Assembly (NCBI GenBank): GCA_964412115.1
Contig: CAYPMM010000009.1
Location: 1 to 30,946 of the forward strand
Direction: 5' to 3'
From: HO2-45-28 sp964412115
Lineage (GTDB): Bacteria; Patescibacteriota; Minisyncoccia; HO2-45-28
DNA length: 30,946 nt
A program made the translations under genes and the position numbers. Every line of letters starts with the position of its first letter. The stretch's first letter is position 1. Below the pieces are notes generated by a model. It was given only the letters and a program-made list of their open reading frames with translations. It did not search any database and was not told where the DNA came from. Of this stretch, positions 23,919-30,946 are shown one piece after another.

Positions 23919-24673
23919 AGTCTGACTTGGATACCTTTTTTAAAAAGATCAATTTTTAATTCGTTTACGGAAATGTCCCCATAGTGAAGCGATGAAGAAA
24001 TCGCGACGGCATCGGCCTTATCTTTCAAAATAACGTCTTCAACCGTTTGAAAATTTCCCGCGCCCCCATGAGCTATAACTGGAATTGGCGCCCATGAGGT
24101 AACAGAGGACACCAGTTCTGATTCATAACCCCTCTTCGTTCCGTCTCGGTCAATGGAAGTAATCAAAACCTCGCCAACGCCGAGCTTTACCGCTTTTTTA
24201 ATCCATTCTACGGCATCCGCGCCGGTTTTTTCTCTTCCACCGTCGGTATAAGCTTCCCATTTATTTTCGCCTATTTTTTTTGCCTCCACAAAAAGAGCGA
24301 TACATTGAGAGCCAAAAACTTTCGCGGCCTCTTTCAAAAAATCGGGGTTTTTTATGGCGTGCGTGTTGATGGCCACCTTATCGGCTCCCACCCGCAGAGC
24401 ATTTTTGATATCCTGAATCGTTCTGATTCCTCCGCCGACGGTAAAAGGCACGAAAATATCGCGCGAAACCGATTTTAATAAATCAAAATCAAAACTCCTC
24501 TGATACAAACTGGCAACTATGTCCAGGTAAATTATCTCATCCGCGCCGTCTTTATAATATTTCTCGGCCAGAGCTTTCGGATCACCGACGATTCTTAAAG
24601 CCTCGGTCTGAACGGGTTTTACGACATTCGGCCCTTTTATATGAAGAAGAGGAATGATTCGAGTATTTTTCAT
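23915..24673 (-). CDS. hisF: HisF-like TIM-barrel subunit with both catalytic aspartates replaced
   Basis: 252-aa (beta/alpha)8 barrel clearly homologous to imidazole glycerol phosphate synthase HisF: VKPVQTEALRIVGDP, LDIVAS, TVGGGI, GADKVAINT, ITSIDRDGTKRGYE and AHGGAG. Phosphate-binding segments are kept. The two acid-base residues of HisF, Asp11 and Asp130, align here with His11 (PLLHIKG) and Glu130 (LFVEAKK). That argues against cyclase activity and for a role as an ammonia-conducting partner of HisH in amidotransfer to a sugar. It overlaps its neighbours by 4 nt on both sides. Confidence 0.9.
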   Translation of the reverse strand: MKNTRIIPLLHIKGPNVVKPVQTEALRIVGDPKALAEKYYKDGADEIIYLDIVASLYQRSFDFDLLKSVSRDIFVPFTVGGGIRTIQDIKNALRVGADKVAINTHAIKNPDFLKEAAKVFGSQCIALFVEAKKIGENKWEAYTDGGREKTGADAVEWIKKAVKLGVGEVLITSIDRDGTKRGYESELVSSVTSWAPIPVIAHGGAGNFQTVEDVILKDKADAVAISSSLHYGDISVNELKIDLFKKGIQVRL

Positions 24674-25662
24674 AAGTTATACGGGATGGGTGAATTAAAT
24701 TTAGAACGGTAAGCCTTTTCGGCGGCCAGCAGTAATTTAAAATATTTCGGCGAGGCGGTGCATTTAATCTCCTCAACGGTTTTTCTTTGATAAGCCGCGT
24801 GTGCGGGTCTCGGCAAAACCAGCCTCTTAAAAACGCCTTTCATTCCCGGCACAGTACTTCGCTTCAAAAAATTACCGATTTCTTTAACGGCAAAATTCGT
24901 GTTAAACAATATGTCTTCAAAAGTAATAATCAGCATTTTCTTTTTATAGCCCGGGGATAAATTACGATAGGATTTATCATAGGCGCTATGAAGCGTCAAA
25001 ATCGCCTTAATAATCCGGTCGGTTTCCGACAATGTTCCGAATTCATCCATCCAGTCCGCGACAAACCAGGGAACCAGGCCGTTTTTAGACTGCAAAGTGA
25101 TGCTAAAAAATTTCGGATCTGTTCCATAGCGATTGCCGTATCCTCTTTTCATCCATTCGTAGACCAAACTCATGGGACTTCTTCTTAAACAAACCGCTTT
25201 CAGACCCGGGAAGGTTTCAAAATAAATCTTTATCGTTGACAGTAATTCGTGCGTTATAAATAAGTTATAGGGTTTTTCCTTTTTAAACATCTTTAACGCC
25301 GAATCGCCGTCGGGCTGATCAACCCTTTTAAGATATTTTTTATAAAGAGGGTGATTAAAAATTGAGGACAGGTCTCCCCGCCTGTGATTTAAATTTCTTC
25401 CTATCAGCGCGTCGTAAACGCATATGTCTATTTCCTGTCTAATCAATTCTTGAGCGGCTCTTTTGTCTAAAAAGCCGAAGGATTCCAAAAACGGCAGGAA
25501 TTCCAGAGGACCGTGATATTGAATCGGTTCCACTCCGCGAAAAGCGGTCAGAATATTGCCTAAAACAAATTTTCCCGATCTGGACACCCCGTCAACGATT
25601 AACAAATCCTTAACCAGGGTTTTTCGGCTGCCCAATTTAAATTTAATTTTCTTTTTAAACAT
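24670..25662 (-). CDS. Sulfotransferase-like protein (PAPS-dependent family)
   Basis: 330 aa with sulfotransferase-family landmarks. There is a 5'-phosphosulfate-binding P-loop-like motif (DGVSRSGK, residues 24-31), a CLRRSPMSLVYEW segment at 158-170 resembling the 3'-phosphate-binding motif, and a late IITFEDILFNT segment followed by a helix. Sulfotransferases move sulfate from PAPS to a hydroxyl or amine, often on a glycan. No signal peptide or membrane helix is seen. The gene starts 8 nt inside the end of the pyruvate kinase-ATP sulfurylase gene, whose sulfurylase makes the PAPS precursor APS. An APS kinase is not present in the window. The target glycan is unknown. Confidence 0.75.
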   Translation of the reverse strand: MFKKKIKFKLGSRKTLVKDLLIVDGVSRSGKFVLGNILTAFRGVEPIQYHGPLEFLPFLESFGFLDKRAAQELIRQEIDICVYDALIGRNLNHRRGDLSSIFNHPLYKKYLKRVDQPDGDSALKMFKKEKPYNLFITHELLSTIKIYFETFPGLKAVCLRRSPMSLVYEWMKRGYGNRYGTDPKFFSITLQSKNGLVPWFVADWMDEFGTLSETDRIIKAILTLHSAYDKSYRNLSPGYKKKMLIITFEDILFNTNFAVKEIGNFLKRSTVPGMKGVFKRLVLPRPAHAAYQRKTVEEIKCTASPKYFKLLLAAEKAYRSKFNSPIPYNL

Positions 25663-27907
25663 GGGGTTCGAATACTTCTTCGCCGTTTTTTACCGCCCGG
25701 ATTATGCCTTCGGCAATTTCCGGCCTCATAAGCCATGCGGGCGGCAATTTTCCCTGAACCAGCATGCTTCGCAATTCCGTGCCGCTGATATCCGCCACTT
25801 CATCCCCGCCTGCTTCTTCGAGAGAGGCGACATAAGTCTTTCGGGTTTTGGAATACAGGGCCTGCAATTTGACTATTTTAATCGCGATGTCCGGAAAAAG
25901 AGCAAAAATTTCCAAAGACGCGTTCGGTTCGTAAAATTTACCGACACCGGTATGGTCCCGGCCGACAATAAAATGGCTGCAGCCGAAATTTTGACGGCAA
26001 AGCGCGGTAAATAACGCCTCCCGCGGACCGGCGTAACGAGAATAGGTATTAAAAGCGGCCAAAACAACCTTATCCTTCGGATAAAATTTCTCCATCATTT
26101 TTTTATAACTCTGAAGTATGTACTTTGCTTTAAAATCTCCCGGTTTTTTAGCGCCGACAACAGGATGAACAAACAAGCCGTCGCAGTTTTCTTGCTCTAA
26201 AGCCCGCATTTGTATGAATTCATGGCCCCGATGAATCACATTCCTGGTATGAAACCCGACTATTTTTGACCACCCCCTCTCCCGAAAAATGTTTCTGGCT
26301 TGTCTTGGAGATAATTCGTATTCCCGGCTGTCCTTTTTTAGACGCTTAAAAAAATCAATTTTGCCGGCCAAAAAAACCGGCTGGAGCGAAAGCGTCATTT
26401 TCACTCCGGGATGTTTTTCATCAACAGTTCCGTATAACTTTTCCGCCAATTTTTCTTTGTCAAAGCCGTATTTTTCTTCCAGGCGCAAAATAGCCGTTGG
26501 ATTGCCATCGGTGTCCGCCAACACGGCCTCGCTGCCGATTTTTAACGGCTCGGCATCAGACTTAGAAACATCCAAAAGAATGGGCACCGGCCAAACAATT
26601 CCATTTTTAAGCCGGTGGGAGTCCAATACGCTTTCCAAATCGGCTTTGCCCAAAAACCCCTCCAGAGGACTAAAAGTCCCGAGGGCGATTTGTTCAAGGT
26701 CCATGAGCTGGTTTTGATTAAGCCTGATTTTGGGCAGTTTTTCCAAATAATCCGGCGATGGAGCGGCAATAATCCGGTCAACCAATTCCCCGCCGTGAGG
26801 GAGTATTAAATTGGAAAAAGAAAAAGATTTCAAAAGAAAATCCCGCGATTCCAAAAGATTTACCAAAAAATTTTCCTTATCTGCCGATAACTTTTCGGTT
26901 TCAACATTTTCCCGCACGTGATTAATCAGCCGGTTGAGCATATTAACGCACTCTATGGGATATTTCCCGATAGCGGTTTCCCCGGCGAGCGCCAAGCCGG
27001 TCGCGCCGTCTATAATTGTGTTTATTACGTCATGAACTTCCGCTTGGGTCGGTCTTTTGTCGTTGGTCATTGTCTCCAAAAGATTGGTTGCGACAATAAC
27101 CTCCTTATTTTGTTTGCGAGCGCGGTGAATAATGATTTTTTGGGCAAAGGGTATCTTTTCTAAAGGCAGTTCTTTGCTTAAATCGCCGCGGTCAACCAAA
27201 ATATAGTCTGACTTCCCAATAATCTCGTCCAACTTTTTCAAACCGTCCAAACACTCGATTTTAGAAATTATCTTAGCGGAATAGTTGGCGGCTTTCCTTA
27301 CCTCGTCTACGGCATTTCCGGAACGCATAAAAGAAGCGGCGATAAATTCCACCCCCTCCTCCAAACCGAGAGCGATGGATTGATGGTCGGCCGGGGTTAG
27401 CGCCGGAATTGCGTAACTGCGGCCATTCCAGGAATCCACCACGACGCCCTTATTTTTTTTTAAGACTCCGCCATTCACCACTCTGGCTACAATATATCCG
27501 CCGTTTAAAGCGGAAACGTCCGCAATCTGCAGAATCAAGCCGTCAAAACCAAAACGCAAAGTGTCGCCCTCTTCCAACTGCGAAACGACTTCGTTCGGGG
27601 TTAAGGAAAAACCGCTTCGATTCCCTTTTACCGCGTCGCGGTAAATTTTAATCTCTTCATTTGCCTCCAAAACGACTTCTTTTTCAGCCAAGTCCCCGCT
27701 TCTGATTTGCGAGCCCTGGGTATCGATAATTAAGGGGATGCCGGCTTTTTTTGACAGGCCGATAAAATATTTCAAATCCTCAAGCGAGGAGTGGGACATA
27801 TTAACGCGCGTGAAATCAACGCCTCGGTCGCGCATCTTCATGAGGTCTTCAAATGTTTTGGTAGCCGGACCAAGAGTAACTATAATTTTAGTCCTCGCGG
27901 AATGCAT
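25655..27907 (-). CDS. Pyruvate kinase-ATP sulfurylase (sulfate adenylyltransferase) fusion
   Basis: 750-aa two-enzyme protein. Residues 1-330 are a pyruvate kinase A/B-domain barrel: R34-x-N-x-S-H39, DTQGSQIR at 62-69, KIE 216-218 (catalytic Lys), GDL 241-243, ATNLLETM 273-280 (catalytic Thr274), RPTQAE, and the GET at 309-311. The C-terminal regulatory domain of normal pyruvate kinase is absent. After a short linker (about 330-368), residues 369-750 are a complete ATP sulfurylase: PUA-like N-domain (FSPLEGFLG), catalytic HTRN 553-556 with H559/H562, GRDH 649-652 and SGTELR 709-714. No APS kinase domain follows. The sulfurylase makes APS, and the kinase could regenerate ATP or supply pyruvate. 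DTQGSQIR and HTRN deviate from DTKGPEIR and QTRN. It is first in the seven-gene operon and lacks a ribosome site. Confidence 0.92.
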   Translation of the reverse strand: MHSARTKIIVTLGPATKTFEDLMKMRDRGVDFTRVNMSHSSLEDLKYFIGLSKKAGIPLIIDTQGSQIRSGDLAEKEVVLEANEEIKIYRDAVKGNRSGFSLTPNEVVSQLEEGDTLRFGFDGLILQIADVSALNGGYIVARVVNGGVLKKNKGVVVDSWNGRSYAIPALTPADHQSIALGLEEGVEFIAASFMRSGNAVDEVRKAANYSAKIISKIECLDGLKKLDEIIGKSDYILVDRGDLSKELPLEKIPFAQKIIIHRARKQNKEVIVATNLLETMTNDKRPTQAEVHDVINTIIDGATGLALAGETAIGKYPIECVNMLNRLINHVRENVETEKLSADKENFLVNLLESRDFLLKSFSFSNLILPHGGELVDRIIAAPSPDYLEKLPKIRLNQNQLMDLEQIALGTFSPLEGFLGKADLESVLDSHRLKNGIVWPVPILLDVSKSDAEPLKIGSEAVLADTDGNPTAILRLEEKYGFDKEKLAEKLYGTVDEKHPGVKMTLSLQPVFLAGKIDFFKRLKKDSREYELSPRQARNIFRERGWSKIVGFHTRNVIHRGHEFIQMRALEQENCDGLFVHPVVGAKKPGDFKAKYILQSYKKMMEKFYPKDKVVLAAFNTYSRYAGPREALFTALCRQNFGCSHFIVGRDHTGVGKFYEPNASLEIFALFPDIAIKIVKLQALYSKTRKTYVASLEEAGGDEVADISGTELRSMLVQGKLPPAWLMRPEIAEGIIRAVKNGEEVFEPHV

Positions 27908-27916
27908 AATATAAAA

Positions 27917-27945
27917 ACTGTATTATATTATCGGATTTTTGTCAA
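27917..27945 (-). promoter_or_regulatory. Promoter of the sulfate/amidation operon, probably giving a leaderless mRNA
   Basis: Minus strand: TTGACA (27945-27940), 17-nt spacer, TACAGT (27922-27917). The ATG begins 9 nt after the -10 box, so the leader would be about 3 nt. The -35 lies in the last codons of the upstream membrane-protein gene. Confidence 0.6.
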
Positions 27946-29154
27946 TCCGAATATCGCGCGGATTTTATCGTTTAGAAACGCGAGTTTAACGCGCCCGGAC
28001 AGAAAATACAGCGCGCCTACGGACAAAATAACAAACGCGGGAATGGCCGGCATATAGTAGCGCATGGCGGTCTGCCCGGTCACAAAAAACATATAAAAGA
28101 AAGCGGGTAAAATAAACCATAAAGTTATGATGAAAGCGAGGCCCCGGTCTATTTTTCTAATATAAAAATATCCGCCGAGCGCCGTAAGCGCTATTAAAAT
28201 GAAAGCCGGAACGGAAAGCCATGAATACTCCGCGGCTCTTACAAACATGTGGGAAAGATTTTCTATTCCCCACATGGCGTGTCCCCGAACCGTGCCCGCG
28301 GCGATCCAGTCGGTGTAATATTCCCTTTGGTAGCCAAAAGAAAGTGGGGAGCCGTAAAAATAAAAATTAAATAAAAATTGCGGGATAAATCCGATTAAAG
28401 CCGATACGGAAAAATAAAAAAGCTTTTTGTATTTATCGGCTGCTTCATATAAAAAAATGGCTAAAAATATGACGGCTCCGACGGTAATGTTAGACATCCG
28501 GACCATCATCGCGAAACTGACCAAGGGGCCCAGCCACGCGTAATGCGCGGGAGAGGCTCCTTTTTTGAGCCGCAAAATAAAAAGGAAAAGAAAAAGCGTT
28601 AAAATCGACATAAAAGTCGCCAGCGGTTCGGCCATGGCGCTCATCCACAGCGTATGCACGAAATTGTTGTCATTCCAGGTGTGATTCACGAAATCCGGCC
28701 CGAAATTTCTGAAAATATAATAGACAAACGGGGAAAAAATAAAAATCAGGCCGGATAAGACCGCCGGCGCGATCTTTCGGAAAATTAAAAATGAGGCTCC
28801 GACCAACAGGGCCAGAGCCGCCGAAAAAAGAAAAATTCCGTTAAATAAAACAACCGGAAAAAAAATATCAAAAAAGTCCGTGCCAAACGCGGCGATGAAC
28901 GGAACGAGCACCAGCGCGAAACCGATGGTTTTCGTCATTTCCCGCGGTTCCAAATGATAAAAACCGTTGGCGATAACATAATACGCCTCGTCATCTCCTT
29001 CATGCACGGAAAGAATCGGAGCCTGAAGCCGGAATATTTCCAGATGCGGCAAATTCTGCGCGATGACCAGAGAAAAAAGCCTGACAACGATTAAGGCAAG
29101 AATAATCACCGAAAAAATCCGCGTCTTGGTGTATTTTTCCGCTAACGAATCCAT
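27928..29154 (-). CDS. Polytopic membrane protein, GT-C/GT39-like glycosyltransferase candidate
   Basis: 408-aa integral membrane protein with about 10-11 hydrophobic helices. The first external loop carries EGDDEAYY (D-D-E), an arrangement like the catalytic acidic loop of GT-C mannosyl or arabinosyl transferases, which use lipid-linked donors. Other features: a conserved RM near SFAMMVRMSN and a periplasmic GYQREYYTDW loop. Family assignment rests on topology and the acidic loop only. The ATG lies 6 nt after an extended TGCTATGCT box with no ribosome site, so a leaderless start is possible. It is divergent from the YfhO-like gene. Confidence 0.7.
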   Translation of the reverse strand: MDSLAEKYTKTRIFSVIILALIVVRLFSLVIAQNLPHLEIFRLQAPILSVHEGDDEAYYVIANGFYHLEPREMTKTIGFALVLVPFIAAFGTDFFDIFFPVVLFNGIFLFSAALALLVGASFLIFRKIAPAVLSGLIFIFSPFVYYIFRNFGPDFVNHTWNDNNFVHTLWMSAMAEPLATFMSILTLFLFLFILRLKKGASPAHYAWLGPLVSFAMMVRMSNITVGAVIFLAIFLYEAADKYKKLFYFSVSALIGFIPQFLFNFYFYGSPLSFGYQREYYTDWIAAGTVRGHAMWGIENLSHMFVRAAEYSWLSVPAFILIALTALGGYFYIRKIDRGLAFIITLWFILPAFFYMFFVTGQTAMRYYMPAIPAFVILSVGALYFLSGRVKLAFLNDKIRAIFGLTKIR

Positions 29155-29160
29155 TTACCA

Positions 29161-29169
29161 AGCATAGCA
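29161..29169 (-). promoter_or_regulatory. Possible extended -10 for the GT-C-like gene
   Basis: Minus strand TGCTATGCT (29169-29161), 6 nt before ATG 29154. No good -35 is visible. Tentative. Confidence 0.3.
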
Positions 29170-29190
29170 TAATTTGTCTAAAAACCGGGG

Positions 29191-29219
29191 TTGATAAATC
29201 GGGTCTAAAGTGATATTAT
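29191..29219 (+). promoter_or_regulatory. Promoter of the YfhO-like gene, probably leaderless
   Basis: Plus strand: TTGATA (29191-29196), 17-nt spacer, TATTAT (29214-29219) preceded by TGA. The ATG follows 9 nt after the box, and no ribosome site is present. Confidence 0.65.
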
Positions 29220-29228
29220 TTTAAAAAT

Positions 29229-30946
29229 ATGGATGACTCCGCCGGTTTCAAACGTTGGCATTATGGCCTTTTCGCGCTTTTGGTGTTTATCGCCGGGGCT
29301 CTGATTTTATTTTGGCCGGAACTCGCCGGAAAAAATTTCCCCCCGATGCATTTCATAGGCCTGTATCACTATATATATTTCACGGCGATGGGTTATTTCA
29401 TCAACACGCTTGGAATACTTCCAAACTGGTGGCCGGCTTATGATTCGGGTTATCCGATTAATCTGACGCTGGACGCTTTTTTAAACCCTATTTTTCTTCT
29501 GACCTTAAAATTTCTGCCGCCATTTTTGGCCAATAACTTGATGATTTTTTTTCTGTTTATCATAAACGGATTAAGTTTTTATGTACTTGCCCGAAATTTG
29601 AAATTAAGCCGGGTCGGGAGCCTGATTGGAGCGATTTCTTACGCTTTCTCGGGCGTAGTCATCAGACATTCGGTGGTAACCGGAATCGCGGCCTTGATGC
29701 CGTTCTTGCCTCTTTCGTTTCTTTGCCTTCTGAAAATTTTTGACGGCAGACTCAAGTGGTTTTGGGCATGGCTTGCTCTCATGATTTACGCCTGGATCGG
29801 GGGGTGGTCGGAAATGGTTATCTACGCTCTGACCGCTCTTTTCTTTTTTGCCGTATATCTTATTTTTCAAAAAAGAAGTTCCGAAAATTTCAGCTATAAA
29901 TATCCTCTGCTTTTTTTCGCCGTAATTCCAATCAGCATGGCTCTTCTTGCGCCGTGGTTTTTATCTGTCCTTCATTTCATAGCCGATTCTTCCAGATCCG
30001 GCGGCGCGGATCTCGCGGCCGCGTCTTTTATGCCGACCACCCCTTCCCATTTCCTGCACATGTTAAATCCTCGGATATCCGTTCCTTACGGGGATCTGCT
30101 TCCGTTTTTTCCTCTCGGCAATCATCCTAATTTCCTATTTTTCGGCACTCTGCCTCTTTTACTCGCGCTTTCGGTTTTTTTCATTAAAAACATTAAGGAA
30201 AATAAGTACCTGCCGTTTTTTATTGGACTCGCCGCCGGCTCTGTTTTGATGACCATCAACCACTCTCCCCTATTCTGGCTTTTCCATCAGCTTCCGGTAT
30301 TAAAGTGGTTCGGAGGCTATTGGAAATGGTCCTTTGTTATTGTTTTTTCGCTGGCCATGCTTGCCGGCTACGGCATGGACAACATCGAAGATTTTTTCAA
30401 ACATCGCTTTTCCAAGCGCGCGCTTATAATTTTATGGACCCTGTTTGCGCTCGCAGCGCTTGGGGCCGGCATGGTTGCCGTTTTTGACGGCCAAATTGAG
30501 TCATTCATTACTTCTTACGGAGTCACGCACTATCAAAACACGCCCGACAGAATTTTCACCCGATCGGGCACTTATTATGAAGACCTGATAGGGACAATAG
30601 CCGCTAGTTTAACGTATAATTTTTCTTTCAAAAGCGGGTGGGTAATATTAATGTCCTCGCTTTGGTTCTTTGCTCTTTTATATTTAACCCTGGGAAAATA
30701 TGCCGGTTTTGACCGCCAAAAGTGGAGAGCGGCCGGGGTGGCAGTGGCGTTTGCCGGAAGCGTTCTGCCGTGGTACGGAGTTATGGAGGGACCAAAGACA
30801 TCTTATCTTAAAGAAGAGCCGGAAACCGCGAAATATATTCACGCATCGGAGAACTACTCAAGCTACAAGCTTCCCCTGGACTCTTCGTCAAAAGACCTTG
30901 CGCCATTTAGAATTTTTATCTACACGCCAGAGCAATTTGTCGCCGA
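29229..30946 (+). CDS. YfhO/GT-C-like multipass membrane protein, 3' part cut off by window edge
   Basis: At least 572 residues, still open at the window end. Hydrophobic helices are numerous (about 10 visible), with short polar loops. An early extracellular loop holds NWWPAYDSGYP, WIGGWSEMVIYAL follows, and a large loop contains FMPTTPSHFLHMLNPRISVPYGD. WFGGYWKWSF and GYGMDNI further on resemble YfhO-type bacterial membrane proteins that glycosylate cell-envelope polymers. The last part (residue 500 onward) opens a soluble extracytoplasmic domain. It probably transfers a lipid-linked sugar outside the cytoplasm. The start at ATG 29229 follows the promoter directly. Confidence 0.8.
   Translation, partial: MDDSAGFKRWHYGLFALLVFIAGALILFWPELAGKNFPPMHFIGLYHYIYFTAMGYFINTLGILPNWWPAYDSGYPINLTLDAFLNPIFLLTLKFLPPFLANNLMIFFLFIINGLSFYVLARNLKLSRVGSLIGAISYAFSGVVIRHSVVTGIAALMPFLPLSFLCLLKIFDGRLKWFWAWLALMIYAWIGGWSEMVIYALTALFFFAVYLIFQKRSSENFSYKYPLLFFAVIPISMALLAPWFLSVLHFIADSSRSGGADLAAASFMPTTPSHFLHMLNPRISVPYGDLLPFFPLGNHPNFLFFGTLPLLLALSVFFIKNIKENKYLPFFIGLAAGSVLMTINHSPLFWLFHQLPVLKWFGGYWKWSFVIVFSLAMLAGYGMDNIEDFFKHRFSKRALIILWTLFALAALGAGMVAVFDGQIESFITSYGVTHYQNTPDRIFTRSGTYYEDLIGTIAASLTYNFSFKSGWVILMSSLWFFALLYLTLGKYAGFDRQKWRAAGVAVAFAGSVLPWYGVMEGPKTSYLKEEPETAKYIHASENYSSYKLPLDSSSKDLAPFRIFIYTPEQFVA

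Noticed and set aside
23283..24673. HisH and HisF as histidine biosynthesis genes
   Set aside because: No other his genes are nearby, the HisF catalytic aspartates are replaced, and the neighbours are a PseA/WbpG-type amidotransferase and NeuA.
24670..25662. APS kinase as identity of the sulfotransferase-like gene
   Set aside because: The P-loop lacks the Ser/Thr after GK and the later motifs fit the sulfotransferase fold better than a kinase.
27930..27950. CGGATT/AATCCG hairpin as terminator after the GT-C-like gene
   Set aside because: It overlaps the -35 box of the following promoter and has no T tract after it.

Overview
The window looks like a surface-polysaccharide (glycan) biosynthesis island of a bacterium using the standard stop codons. 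TGA, TAA and TAG all close genes. Genes are tightly packed, often joined by 4-nt ATGA overlaps, and most carry strong AGGAGG-type ribosome sites. Several small operons are separated by compact intrinsic terminator plus promoter modules. I suspect a Patescibacteria/CPR-type or similar uncultivated lineage from gene style and from a pyruvate kinase-ATP sulfurylase fusion. That is inference: there is no rRNA or other marker gene in the window. I saw no tRNA, rRNA, CRISPR array or insertion sequence.

Left part (1-9.2 kb, minus strand): heptose and sugar-nucleotide genes. They are a cut-off DegT aminotransferase, a sugar-nucleotide epimerase, a GmhA-like SIS isomerase, a PfkB sugar kinase (HldE/RfaE domain I-like), a radical SAM/SPASM-like enzyme, a deoxyhypusine-synthase-like protein, three small membrane proteins of unknown role, an RfaE domain II-like nucleotidyltransferase and a GalE-like epimerase.

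Middle part (9.3-16.0 kb, minus strand): GDP-mannose 4,6-dehydratase, then a nearly complete legionaminic-acid-type nonulosonic acid set. This set has a 4,6-dehydratase, aminotransferase, hexapeptide acetyltransferase, a Nudix-GNAT fusion, a NeuC-like hydrolysing 2-epimerase and a NeuB-like synthase. Divergent from it (16.2-17.8 kb, plus strand) is a B12-binding radical SAM enzyme.

Right part (17.9-27.9 kb, minus strand): a small zinc-finger protein behind a canonical promoter. Next to it is a GT2 glycosyltransferase operon carrying two tandem pentapeptide-repeat proteins and an eight-cysteine mini-protein. Beyond that lies a seven-gene coupled operon. In transcription order it encodes pyruvate kinase-ATP sulfurylase fusion, sulfotransferase, HisF-like, HisH-like, PseA/WbpG-like amidotransferase, NeuA-like CMP-transferase and Gfo/Idh/MocA oxidoreductase. 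This joins sulfate activation and transfer, amidine formation and CMP-sugar activation in one transcription unit. It suggests a sulfated and/or acetamidino-bearing sialic-acid-like surface glycan. The last two genes (27.9 kb to the end) are divergent polytopic GT-C/YfhO-like membrane proteins that could transfer or assemble the glycan. Three start codons at 27.9-29.2 kb sit 6-9 nt below a -10 box with no ribosome site, so they look leaderless.
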